Assembly (NCBI GenBank): GCA_965229525.1
Contig: OZ245886.1
Coordinates: forward strand, 1,984,001 to 2,048,000
Origin: HXMU1420-13 sp965229525
GTDB lineage: Bacteria; Bacteroidota; Rhodothermia; Balneolales; Balneolaceae
DNA length: 64,000 nucleotides
Direction: 5' to 3'
Each line of letters begins with the position of its first letter. Position 1 is the first letter of the stretch. Shown piece by piece: positions 25,037 to 33,264 of the stretch. Made by a program: the position numbers and the translations under genes. The notes below the pieces were generated by a model, which was given only the letters and a program-made list of their open reading frames with translations, did not search any database and was not told the origin of the DNA.

Positions 25037-25918
25037 ATGAGAATCTTTCATCAGGCCATAATTTTATCCGGAATTTTATTTTTTGTAGGGTGTGACACTT
25101 CACGCTCCATCGATCCATTTGAAGATGAAATCGGATCTTATTCTGTATATGGCGCCATCGAATTGGGGGAAAACAATAATTTTATTCGGATCAGAGATGT
25201 AAGTATTCCTTTTCTGGCAGATTCCGGACTGGGTTATGAAAATGTAATCGTCCGTCTGGAAGAAGTTGAATCGGGAAGGGAAATCGGCATCCGGGATACA
25301 GTTATCAATTACAATGGAAATTTTACGGTCAACTATCTTATTGAAGAAGATCTGCAACCCAGAGTAGCATACAATTTTTCGGTAAGTAACGAATTAGGGG
25401 AAGCGGTCAACTCAGTATTTACCATGCCTGGCATTAATACGCATCGAATTAATCAGAATCGAATATTAGATTGTTATCACCCGATTCGATTTTATTGGGA
25501 AAATGTAGTTGCACCGGAATACATTTTGGTTGAGGTTGGTGTCGATTATCAGGGGCAACGATATTGGGGTGAAGTCCAAAGAGTGGATGAACCGGATCAC
25601 ATCCCCGGAACAAATCAAATGGAAATGCAGCTTACCGTTCGTCAACTTTTAGTTGATATTTTCCCGCCACCAATTGGGGGTGAAGGTGCCAGTTCAACTC
25701 CAGTCGAATTTTGGCCACCTATGGTTGAGTGTAATGAGTTAGACAATAATGAAATCCATTTTCGATACATCCATTTTGGTCCCGATTGGGAACAATTCGA
25801 AGAAACGGATTACTACATTTTCGATTTCCTTGATTCTGGTGAAATCGACAACGGAATTGGCTTTTTGGGGGGAATCCGAAGAGACAGATTCAGTTTCCTT
25901 GTCGAGGATATGAATTGA
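25037..25918 (+). CDS. Lipoprotein of unknown function, paralogue of the gene at 21860
   Basis: The product is 293 residues from an ATG with AGAGGTA just upstream. The lipobox is 'FVGC'. It aligns with the 21860 product along its full length (more than half of residues identical in the segments I compared by eye), including 'DTSR', 'PFLADSG', 'FTMPGI' and 'PEYILVEVG'. The copy has a small insert after 'DIFPP'. The duplication now surrounds the convergent T9SS gene. Function unknown. Confidence 0.72.
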   Translation: MRIFHQAIILSGILFFVGCDTSRSIDPFEDEIGSYSVYGAIELGENNNFIRIRDVSIPFLADSGLGYENVIVRLEEVESGREIGIRDTVINYNGNFTVNYLIEEDLQPRVAYNFSVSNELGEAVNSVFTMPGINTHRINQNRILDCYHPIRFYWENVVAPEYILVEVGVDYQGQRYWGEVQRVDEPDHIPGTNQMEMQLTVRQLLVDIFPPPIGGEGASSTPVEFWPPMVECNELDNNEIHFRYIHFGPDWEQFEETDYYIFDFLDSGEIDNGIGFLGGIRRDRFSFLVEDMN

Positions 25919-26270
25919 TTGCTGTTTCTATCAGTTGGATCAGACAAGTATTAAAGCTTCATATCCTATTTTAATTCTGAAGGCACTAAGGAATTAAGTA
26001 CAAATCAATGTTACCTTGAGGATCCTACCAATAAATCGTATTGACTAAAATAAGTTAAACCAAATATGTACTCGTCATCCCGTGGCGAAGACTGGGAGCT
26101 GGATTTGCTAAACATTTACTGACGACACAATCTGGTTCCTCCTCCACAATAGGAGAGAGAATTCATAATTTGCACTCCGTAATCCTGAGGTTACATTCAA
26201 AAGATCGAAAAATTGGATCATCAAAAACTTTGACGGTATTTATACCTAAGTTTGCATTAATTCTGCTACC
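25919..26270. other. Intergenic region without a supported gene
   Basis: The 352 bases hold no convincing coding frame. A CGTCATCCCG-type sequence near 26072-26084 recalls the repeat at 15845 but has no clear partner arm. The sequence before the amidohydrolase ATG is AT-rich and must contain its promoter, which I cannot pinpoint. Confidence 0.4.
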
Positions 26271-28019
26271 ATGAGACATTTCACATCTACTTTGCTCGGG
26301 CTTCTCCTAGTTGCCGTTATTAGTTGCGACAGCAATACAACCGATTCAAGAATTATAATCACCAATGCAAAAGTGTATACACTTTCATGGCCGGACCCAG
26401 ACTTAGCAGGAATTCCACATCCTGAGGCTCCATTCGAAGATGGTAACTGGATACCTGATGCCGATGCAATCGTGATTGATGAAAACTCAATTTTATTTGT
26501 TGGTGATGAAGCCACTGCATTAACCTATGGCACGGAACAAACTCGAATCATAAATGCAAAAGGGGGAACTGTTATCCCGGGATTGGTGGACAGTCATGCG
26601 CATCCGTATTATTTCGGGGAAGATCTGGGGAAAATTGAATTAACTGGGTTAGCAGATAAGCAAGCCATTATTGAACGTTTGATTGAACGACAAGAAGAGT
26701 CTACAGTAGCTGAGGATTGGGTGTTAGGCTTTGGATATGACGAAGGCAGCATATCTACCGAAAATCTGCCAGATGCTCAGCAATTATCAGAAACTTTTCC
26801 AGACCGACCTGTATTTATTATTGGATCGCATGGTTTCACGGCGGTTGCCAACTATGAAGCCATGAATAGAGCAGGAATCACATCAGTAACAGAAGTACCA
26901 ACAGGAGGGGATATTCTTAAAGATTCGGAAGGAAAGCCCAATGGTATTTTCCTGAATAATGCCGCTGAATTAGTGGAAGAAGCATTGCCACCACGTACGA
27001 GAGAAGATTTCCGAAGAATTGCCTTACATGGGATGGAAATAATGGCAGAATCAGGGTATACAGCGTTACATGATGCAGGAACCAATCGAGATTATTTGAA
27101 TGCTTATCAAGATCTAGAAGATGATGGGATTTCACCCGTTCGTGTATACGCTATGCTGCAGGCTACCGATACTGAATTGTTGAAGGAATGGAGGGAAAAA
27201 GGTCCCGAAACCGAAGCTGGAGAGATGTTTAGTGTTCGCGCGGTAAAGGCCTATTATGATGGCAGTTTAGGAATCCGGGGAGCAAAACTAATTGAAGACT
27301 ATTCCGATTTACCCGGTCATCGAGGGATTAGTGGGGAAGATTATGGATTTGATGAGGATTTAGTCGAAAGTATGATGGAAGCCGGATTTCAATTAGGCAT
27401 TCATGCCATTGGAGACGCTGGAAACCGAGACATGTTGGATTTCTATAAACGTGTTTTTGATTCTAACCCAGAAAACAAATCCAACAGGCATAGAATAGAA
27501 CACGCGCAAGTAGTTCACCCTGATGATTTCCAGCGTTTTGCTGATTTAGATCTTATTGCTTCAATGGAACCACCCCATATGGCCGAAGATATGGGCTGGG
27601 CAGAAGATCGATTGGGAAGGGAGCGTATCCGCGGTGCATATGCGTGGCGAACCTTCCGAAGCTTAGAAGTGCCACTCACCTTCAATTCAGATTTAACTGG
27701 TAGTGATCACAATTTCTTCTATGGGTATTACGCTGCCATCACCCGTAAAAATAAAGATCGCCAACCGGAAGGAGGATGGTATCCGGAACAAGCCTTAACT
27801 CCAGAAGAAGCGTTAAGAGCATATACCAGCTGGTCCGCCTATGCTTCCTTTCAGGAAAAAGTCTTGGGAACAATCGAAGTCGGAAAACGAGCAGACTTAA
27901 CTATTCTGTCATTAGATATACTCAATATAGGGGAGCAGAATCCGGACTCATTATGGAGTGGTGAAGTCCTTGCCACTATTGTGGATGGGCGGGTTGTTTA
28001 TTCAGGATTGGAAGATTAA
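26271..28019 (+). CDS. Amidohydrolase (YtcJ-like, amidohydrolase_3), predicted lipoprotein
   Basis: The product is 582 residues. The leader ends in lipobox 'VISC', so the enzyme is predicted to be lipid-anchored in the envelope. The metal-dependent amidohydrolase signature is present: 'GLVDSHAHPYYFG' (HxH), 'KAYYDGSLGIRG' (Lys region), 'GIHAIGDAGNRD' (His), 'RIEHAQ' (His) and 'NSDLTGSDH' (Asp). The C-terminal 'GTIEVGKRADLTIL' is the usual return strand of the small beta domain. Relatives act on N-acyl or formamide-like substrates, and the actual one is unknown. It is a single gene, followed by the convergent tRNA. Confidence 0.87.
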   Translation: MRHFTSTLLGLLLVAVISCDSNTTDSRIIITNAKVYTLSWPDPDLAGIPHPEAPFEDGNWIPDADAIVIDENSILFVGDEATALTYGTEQTRIINAKGGTVIPGLVDSHAHPYYFGEDLGKIELTGLADKQAIIERLIERQEESTVAEDWVLGFGYDEGSISTENLPDAQQLSETFPDRPVFIIGSHGFTAVANYEAMNRAGITSVTEVPTGGDILKDSEGKPNGIFLNNAAELVEEALPPRTREDFRRIALHGMEIMAESGYTALHDAGTNRDYLNAYQDLEDDGISPVRVYAMLQATDTELLKEWREKGPETEAGEMFSVRAVKAYYDGSLGIRGAKLIEDYSDLPGHRGISGEDYGFDEDLVESMMEAGFQLGIHAIGDAGNRDMLDFYKRVFDSNPENKSNRHRIEHAQVVHPDDFQRFADLDLIASMEPPHMAEDMGWAEDRLGRERIRGAYAWRTFRSLEVPLTFNSDLTGSDHNFFYGYYAAITRKNKDRQPEGGWYPEQALTPEEALRAYTSWSAYASFQEKVLGTIEVGKRADLTILSLDILNIGEQNPDSLWSGEVLATIVDGRVVYSGLED

Positions 28020-28021
28020 AA

Positions 28022-28049
28022 AAAGCCCCTTAGAAAACTAAGAGGCTTT
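28022..28049 (-). terminator. Intrinsic terminator for tRNA-Arg
   Basis: A 12-bp stem with one mismatch (AAAGCCTCTTAG / CTAAGGGGCTTT read on the minus strand) and a TTTT loop is followed on that strand by a T run. It lies 10 bases behind the tRNA 3' end. Confidence 0.7.
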
Positions 28050-28059
28050 GAGCTTCAAG

Positions 28060-28133
28060 TACACCCGAGAAGATTCGAACTTCTAACCGCCTGATTCGTA
28101 GTCAGGTACTCTATCCAGTTGAGCTACGGGTGC
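28060..28133 (-). tRNA. tRNA-Arg (anticodon ACG)
   Basis: The 74-base tRNA folds fully by eye. The acceptor stem is GCACCCG with CGGGTGT (one G-U), the anticodon arm is CCTGA-CTACGAA-TCAGG with anticodon ACG, and the T-loop is GTTCGAATC. The discriminator is A and no CCA is encoded. A34 should be edited to inosine to read CGU/CGC/CGA. Confidence 0.93.
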
Positions 28134-28164
28134 ATTCAGTAAATGTGCATCGCAGGAGTATAGG

Positions 28165-28218
28165 TGATTCGTAGTCATTGTACTCATCTCCCGACAAGTC
28201 GGGAAGCTACGGGTGCAT
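28165..28218 (-). pseudogene. Decayed partial copy of tRNA-Arg
   Basis: The stretch reuses the 5' half of the tRNA at 28060 (TGATTCGTAGTCA... and ...AGCTACGGGTGCAT on the plus strand), from the anticodon arm to the acceptor start. The D-arm is replaced by the palindrome TCCCGACAAGTCGGGA (28188-28203). The 3' half (T-arm and acceptor strand) is missing, so it cannot make a tRNA. The flank TCAGTAA after the acceptor is also shared, so the copy arose by local duplication that ran past the gene end. Confidence 0.7.
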
Positions 28219-28361
28219 ATCAGTAATAAATCTCAATTTCTTGAGAGCCCCAAATATACGGAGGTTTGGGTGTGTGAACAACCTGTGAAAGTGTATTTTT
28301 TGTTTTATTTGTTCTTTTGTTCCGGCAAAATAACTAAGTCTTGGTCACAACAGTGTTCTAT

Positions 28362-28690
28362 GTAACTTTTGGCTTGATACAAGAGTCACCAAAAGATCAA
28401 GAAAAATTAAACTCCTCGTTTCCGATTAAATAAAATCTTCGGGTATTAACCTGCTGGAAACTCGTCAACCAGTCATTTTTCGTTTGACTTATGAGTGTTA
28501 AGACAACAAGCTTTTTGAACAACTCGGATTTATTGAATTGCCTCCAAAACCAAATCCGGAAGAAATGCGGTAGGGATGGTCTGAGGGGAGTTCGAATCGT
28601 TAACAGGTACAGAAAGCAGCGTTCATTCGCGGGTGAATCTCCATTTCTTACGGTGACTTTTGAATACTTTTGGTCAATCAAAAGTATCAA
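28362..28690. repeat. Noncoding element bounded by inverted CTTTTG/TTGATAC sequences
   Basis: The left boundary (28362-28401) reads TAACTTTTGGCTTGATACAA and onward. The right boundary (28652-28690), read on the other strand, starts TTGATACTTTTGATTGACCA. Both carry TTGATAC and CCAAAAG words in opposite orientation. The inside has short open frames on both strands (28397-28771 minus, 28491-28697 plus) whose translations look non-protein-like, so I treat them as spurious. Sequences of this 'CTTTTGGCTTGATxCAAAAGTxACCAAAA' kind recur between genes in Bacteroidota, from memory. The stretch 28219-28361 holds nothing I can name. Confidence 0.4.
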
Positions 28691-28709
28691 TAGGTAGTTA
28701 GATAAACAC

Positions 28710-29873
28710 TTACTTCGAAGAATTATTACTCGAAAAAATCGTATCAATAAACCCTTTTTTCGATTCAACATTACCTCTCAAAATCCTGACCATTTGAGGT
28801 AAAATCGATTTTTTAGGATTTTTGATCGTTGCAATAATCAGGCAGCAAATAGAAAGAGTCCAGGACCCACTATCTACATGTTTTGCTTCATATCGAACAG
28901 CACATCCTACATTGAAGTCAGAGTGATTTCGAACATTATGCCACCAAAATGAAGGATTATATAACACATCACCCGGTTCAAGAATGTATGTGTAAAATGG
29001 TACATCAGCTAAAAATGGGTGATCTGTGACGAGGTTTTCATAGCCATCAGTGTCGGTGAAAACATCTTCTTTTAACCCGGCTGAAGTATAGGTGCCATAG
29101 TCTGCCAGCATGGGTTTAAATATTGGGAGATAGGAAGGATGAATGAAGAGCCATTCTTTTCTTCCCTGAACATTCAAAAACATATTATCACCCAACGCAT
29201 TATGTAGTGGTGTCCTACTGTTTTTTCGTCGACCAATAAACCATTGAGAAATGGCACTTTTCTGATTTCGAAATTCATCAATTTCATCTCCTCTGCATTT
29301 CTCATAATAATCTTCATCCCCAAGAATTCCATAAAATCCATTTACATAATTATCGATGTGCTCGTCTTCTGTCAGATATTCTTTAAGGGTAGTTTCTAAT
29401 AACCGAACATTTTGGCCTACCCGATTAGACTGAATGCGGTCTTCTTTAGGTACATATTTAATGGTTTTGTGGCCTTGTTCCTCAACTAAAGTTTTGAGGG
29501 TAGTTGCCTCAGTTACTTTAGCATCTTTCAAATAGCCTTTTATGACAATTGGCATGTTGGCTTCTTTGCACCATTTCAGGAAGAATTCTTTGTCTACATA
29601 CTCGGCATCAATTGAGGGTAAGATGATTGGCCGATCATATTTAGGAGTATTTTTATTCTTAAGATAATCAGCGATTTGTGCATGGTACTTTCTGAATAGT
29701 CTACCAGCAAATGAATTACTTTCGTAACCGAATTCCTGTTTTCCGTCTTTACCGACTTTTTTTGTAAGAGAAAATGCGTAATCAGCAATGAATAGTGTTG
29801 ACCATTTGAATCCTAAAAATCCTAGCCCTGCTTTAGGGATGCTTGGATCGTAATTCTTAACCTTCTCGAACAT
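28710..29873 (-). CDS. Cupin_8 / JmjC-like protein with altered metal motif
   Basis: The product is 387 residues. Its middle and C-terminal regions show the cupin_8 (JmjC-like) layout: 'RTPLHNALGDNMFLNVQGRK' followed by 'EPGDVLYNPSFWWHNVRNH'. Family oxygenases use an HxD...H triad to bind Fe(II). Here the first motif reads H-N-A, so the acidic ligand position is Ala, while the distal His ('WWHNV') is kept. A hydrophobic segment near residues 343-355 ('WTLSICCLIIATI') may associate with the membrane. Either metal binding uses another residue or the protein has lost hydroxylase activity. It is a single gene, downstream of (and on the same strand as) the ahcY terminator. Confidence 0.75.
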   Translation of the reverse strand: MFEKVKNYDPSIPKAGLGFLGFKWSTLFIADYAFSLTKKVGKDGKQEFGYESNSFAGRLFRKYHAQIADYLKNKNTPKYDRPIILPSIDAEYVDKEFFLKWCKEANMPIVIKGYLKDAKVTEATTLKTLVEEQGHKTIKYVPKEDRIQSNRVGQNVRLLETTLKEYLTEDEHIDNYVNGFYGILGDEDYYEKCRGDEIDEFRNQKSAISQWFIGRRKNSRTPLHNALGDNMFLNVQGRKEWLFIHPSYLPIFKPMLADYGTYTSAGLKEDVFTDTDGYENLVTDHPFLADVPFYTYILEPGDVLYNPSFWWHNVRNHSDFNVGCAVRYEAKHVDSGSWTLSICCLIIATIKNPKKSILPQMVRILRGNVESKKGFIDTIFSSNNSSK

Positions 29874-29951
29874 ATAGATGATCTTTGATTCCCGAAAAAT
29901 AACACTAAATTAAAATGTAAACATAATCATTACTTTTTTTCAATTAGTATT

Positions 29952-29984
29952 CAAACAAAAAAAGCCCACTCAATGAGCGGGCTT
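29952..29984 (-). terminator. Intrinsic terminator after ahcY
   Basis: On the minus strand AAGCCCGCTC / GAGTGGGCTT forms a 10-bp stem with one mismatch and a 3-base loop (29962-29984). A T-rich run corresponding to 29952-29961 follows. It lies 21 bases after the ahcY stop. Confidence 0.78.
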
Positions 29985-30005
29985 CAAACATCCAAATTTG
30001 GATTC

Positions 30006-31313
30006 TTAGTATCTATATTCATCAGACTTATACGGCCCGGTGATTGGAACACCGATATAAGCAGCTTGTTCTTCTGTTAGTTCTTCTAACTCAACACCAA
30101 TTTTTGATAGGTGAAGACGAGCTACTTTTTCATCCAACGATTTTGGAAGTACATGTACTCCAATCTCGAATTCTTCAGGACGATTCCATAACGCGATCTG
30201 AGCAATCGTCTGATTTGTGAAGCTATTACTCATCACAAAAGATGGGTGACCTGTTGCATTCCCAAGGTTCATTAAACGACCCTGAGAAAGTAAAATAAGC
30301 TGGTTTCCATTTTTAAGTGTAAAGATATCAACCTGTGGCTTGATATTTTCTTCTTCTGCATTGGCTTTTAACCAAGCCACGTCGATTTCATTATCAAAGT
30401 GACCGATATTTCCAACGATCGCTTTGTCTTTCATACTTTCGAAATGATCCCCAGTTAGGATGTCTTTGTTTCCTGTAGCCGTGATAATAATATCGGCACG
30501 AGGAGCTGCATCTGCCATTTTCTTAACTTCGAACCCATCCATTGCAGCCTGAAGCGCGCAAATTGGATCAATCTCTGTTACGATAACTCGAGCTCCGGCA
30601 CCTCTCAGCGAGGCGGCTGTTCCTTTACCAACATCACCGTACCCTGCAACTACAGCAACTTTACCTGCCATCATAACATCGGTTGCACGACGAATTGCAT
30701 CAACTGCAGATTCTTTACATCCGTATTTATTATCAAACTTAGATTTGGTAACCGAGTCGTTAACATTAATTGCTGGTAGTGGTAGTGTACCATTTCTTTC
30801 ACGCTCTATAAGGCGAAGAACACCGGTAGTTGTTTCTTCAGAAATCCCTTTAATACCATCTACCAATTCCGGATAATTGTCTAACACCATGTTGGTTAAG
30901 TCACCTCCATCATCTAAAATCATATTTAGAGGTTTACCATCAGGGAAGAAAATAGTTTGTTCGATACACCAATCGAATTCTTCTTCATTCATACCTTTCC
31001 AGGCATAAACAGGAATACCAGCATCCGCGATTGCAGCTGCAGCATGATCCTGTGTAGAGTAAATATTACATGAAGACCAGGTTACTTCAGCGCCTAAATC
31101 AACAAGGGTTTCAATAAGTACCGCTGTTTGAATGGTCATGTGAAGGCAACCGGCAATTCTAGCACCTTTCAGTGGCTGTTCATTGCGATATTCTTCACGT
31201 ATAGCCATAAGGCCAGGCATTTCAGCTTCTGCAAGCTCAATCTCCTGACGGCCAAACTTAGCCAGGCTAATATCTTTTACTTTGTAAGCGAGTTTTTCGT
31301 CTACTTGTGGCAT
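30006..31313 (-). CDS. ahcY: Adenosylhomocysteinase
   Basis: This 435-residue cytosolic enzyme hydrolyses S-adenosylhomocysteine to adenosine and homocysteine, clearing the product of methylation reactions. The family signatures 'SSCNIYSTQDHAAAAIADAG' and 'GYGDVGKGTAASLRGAGARV' (NAD-binding) are intact, as is the C-terminal 'PYKSDEYRY' motif that reaches into the neighbouring subunit. Length is normal. Only 20 bases separate it from the TlpA-like gene upstream, so they may share a transcript. I saw no SAH riboswitch in the short leader. Confidence 0.97.
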   Translation of the reverse strand: MPQVDEKLAYKVKDISLAKFGRQEIELAEAEMPGLMAIREEYRNEQPLKGARIAGCLHMTIQTAVLIETLVDLGAEVTWSSCNIYSTQDHAAAAIADAGIPVYAWKGMNEEEFDWCIEQTIFFPDGKPLNMILDDGGDLTNMVLDNYPELVDGIKGISEETTTGVLRLIERERNGTLPLPAINVNDSVTKSKFDNKYGCKESAVDAIRRATDVMMAGKVAVVAGYGDVGKGTAASLRGAGARVIVTEIDPICALQAAMDGFEVKKMADAAPRADIIITATGNKDILTGDHFESMKDKAIVGNIGHFDNEIDVAWLKANAEEENIKPQVDIFTLKNGNQLILLSQGRLMNLGNATGHPSFVMSNSFTNQTIAQIALWNRPEEFEIGVHVLPKSLDEKVARLHLSKIGVELEELTEEQAAYIGVPITGPYKSDEYRY

Positions 31314-31333
31314 GTCTATGTTTAAATTAAATT

Positions 31334-31873
31334 TTAAGATCGTTTGTTGTCTTCAATAATTACTTTCGCCATCTCATAATCACCTTGAGTTCCGGCGGAA
31401 CCCAATTCGGCTTTAATAAGAAATCCTTCCGGATCGATAAAGACTTTAAATGGAATACCTAAAGTGATGATTTCATCCCCAATTTCATTTACATCCATTG
31501 AATAAATAAAATCATAATCGTTATCGGCCATAAACTGTTCAACATCAGCTTTTGTGTCGGCATCAATTAGATTAACAGTTAAAACTTCAAAATCATCCGG
31601 ATATTCTACCTTCAATGAATCCATGGCCGGGAACACTTGCAGACAAGGCCCACACCATGTTTCCCAGAAATCGATTAGAACAACTTTTCCTGCAAAATCT
31701 GAAATGGTAACATCGTTGCCATCTAAATCCTGAAAAGTAGCTCGTTGAATAACAGCTTCAATTTGAGCGTTAGCCTCAGAAAGATTTCGAGGGTTTTGTG
31801 ATTTTTGATCGGCACATGAAATAAATAAAAGTGCTGAAACAACTAAGAAAATGGATAATTTTATGTTTTTCAT
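31334..31873 (-). CDS. TlpA/ResA-like thioredoxin-fold lipoprotein
   Basis: The product is 179 residues from the ATG at 31873. The longer frame to 31912 adds a non-leader-like N-terminus. The leader ends in lipobox 'LFISC'. The mature domain is an AhpC/TSA-Redoxin-type thioredoxin fold with 'DFWETWCGPC' (CxxC active site) and the cis-Pro loop 'LGIPFKVFID'. It should reduce disulfides on the periplasmic side of the membrane, as TlpA/ResA do for cytochrome maturation. The adjacent ahcY has no obvious functional tie. Confidence 0.87.
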   Translation of the reverse strand: MKNIKLSIFLVVSALLFISCADQKSQNPRNLSEANAQIEAVIQRATFQDLDGNDVTISDFAGKVVLIDFWETWCGPCLQVFPAMDSLKVEYPDDFEVLTVNLIDADTKADVEQFMADNDYDFIYSMDVNEIGDEIITLGIPFKVFIDPEGFLIKAELGSAGTQGDYEMAKVIIEDNKRS

Positions 31874-32011
31874 GGATGAATAAATTTGAAAATCAAAGAT
31901 ACAACCTTCCATGGATATTAAATAATCACGAAAGTTTATCAGTAGCCTAACATTTATCGATCAAATGAAGTTCTATTGAAAAGAAAATCAGCCAATTAAT
32001 TTCAGTTACCG

Positions 32012-32019
32012 TATCTTTG
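32012..32019 (+). promoter_or_regulatory. Putative Bacteroidota-type -7 promoter element for lhgO
   Basis: TATCTTTG matches the Bacteroidota sigma-A -7 consensus TAnnTTTG and lies 33 bases before the lhgO ATG. I do not see a convincing TTG -33 box at the usual distance. The gldC leader has a near copy (CCGTATCTTG, 47536-47545) at similar distance from its start. Confidence 0.4.
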
Positions 32020-32052
32020 CCCTGCATTTTATTTGCGTAGTTAAATTCATCT

Positions 32053-33264
32053 ATGAGACAGAAGACCTACGATTTCATCATTGTTGGCGCAGGAATTGTT
32101 GGATTGTCGACGGCTTATAAACTTAGTCTCGCTTTTCCAGATTCCAGCATTTTAGTGCTTGAAAAAGAAGAGCAAGTTGCAGCCCATCAAACGGGTAAAA
32201 ATTCAGGGGTCATCCACTCGGGCATTTATTATAAGCCAGGTTCTTATAAGGCAAGGAATTGTGTGGATGGTAGACATCAACTTGTTGAGTTTTGCAATGA
32301 ACATGATGTAGCTATTGATGTGTGCGGTAAAGTGATTGTTGCTACAAAAGAAGAAGAGTTGGATCGCCTGGATGCCATCTACAAGCGTGGACTTGAGAAT
32401 GAAATTGAAGGAGTAGCAAAGATCGACACAAAGGAACTGCACGAGCTGGAACCTTATGTAAAAGGTGTTTCAGCAATACATGTTCCATGCGCAGGTATTG
32501 TTGACTATGCAGGTATGTGTGAAGCTTTAAGAAAATTACTTGAAGCTAAAAATGGTCAGGTTGATTTCAGGCGTAAAGTGATGAACATTTCTCAAAATGG
32601 GCAGGCGCTTTATGTAGATACGATTCAGGAGCAATATAAAGGTCGATTTTTGATAAATTGTGCTGGTTTATATAGCGATCATATAGCTAAATCAGCAAAT
32701 ATTGATTCACCAGTTAAGATTGTACCGTTTAAAGGCGAATATTACGAATTGAAACCGGAAGCAGAATATCTGGTGAATAATTTGATTTACCCGTTGCCTA
32801 ATCCTGAATTCCCATTCTTAGGTGTGCATTTTACCAGAATGGCACTTGGTGGAATTGAATGTGGACCAAATGCTGTTTTCGTATTCAAGCGAGAGGGATA
32901 TGAAAAACTGGCATTCGATTTTAAGGAGTCGATGGAATCACTCACGTTTCCAGGGTTCTGGAAAATGAGTATGAAACATTGGCGCATGGGGCTGGATGAA
33001 TACAAAAGATCGATGTTCAAATCAGAGTTTGTTAAAGGCCTACAGGAACTGATACCGGAAGTGACAGCTAATCATCTTAAAGATTCACCGGCAGGTGTGC
33101 GCGCAATGGCACTACAACCAAACGGAGAAATACTTGACGATTTCCATTTTGAAGTTGTAGAACGCCAAATCCATGTGTTGAATGCACCAAGCCCTGCTGC
33201 AACAGCCGGACTTTCAATTGGTGATGAAATAGTGCGTCGAGCGAAAGAGCATTTCAGCTTGTAA
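32053..33264 (+). CDS. lhgO: L-2-hydroxyglutarate oxidase (DAO-type FAD enzyme)
   Basis: This 403-residue FAD-dependent oxidase of the DAO fold has an N-terminal dinucleotide motif 'FIIVGAGIVGLSTAYKL' and the LhgO signature 'GKNSGVIHSGIYYKPGSYKA'. The C-terminus has 'NAPSPAATAGLSIGDEIV'. It oxidises L-2-hydroxyglutarate to 2-oxoglutarate, removing a by-product of promiscuous dehydrogenases, with electrons passed to the quinone pool or oxygen. Length fits. It is a single gene convergent with the Usp gene, with no bases between their stop codons. Confidence 0.93.
   Translation: MRQKTYDFIIVGAGIVGLSTAYKLSLAFPDSSILVLEKEEQVAAHQTGKNSGVIHSGIYYKPGSYKARNCVDGRHQLVEFCNEHDVAIDVCGKVIVATKEEELDRLDAIYKRGLENEIEGVAKIDTKELHELEPYVKGVSAIHVPCAGIVDYAGMCEALRKLLEAKNGQVDFRRKVMNISQNGQALYVDTIQEQYKGRFLINCAGLYSDHIAKSANIDSPVKIVPFKGEYYELKPEAEYLVNNLIYPLPNPEFPFLGVHFTRMALGGIECGPNAVFVFKREGYEKLAFDFKESMESLTFPGFWKMSMKHWRMGLDEYKRSMFKSEFVKGLQELIPEVTANHLKDSPAGVRAMALQPNGEILDDFHFEVVERQIHVLNAPSPAATAGLSIGDEIVRRAKEHFSL

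Noticed and set aside
28397..28771. Minus-strand open frame of 124 codons
   Set aside because: It lies across the repeat-like block and the end of the cupin gene, and its translation has no domain-like pattern.
31314..31333. SAH riboswitch before ahcY
   Set aside because: Only 20 bases separate ahcY from the upstream gene, too short for the aptamer.
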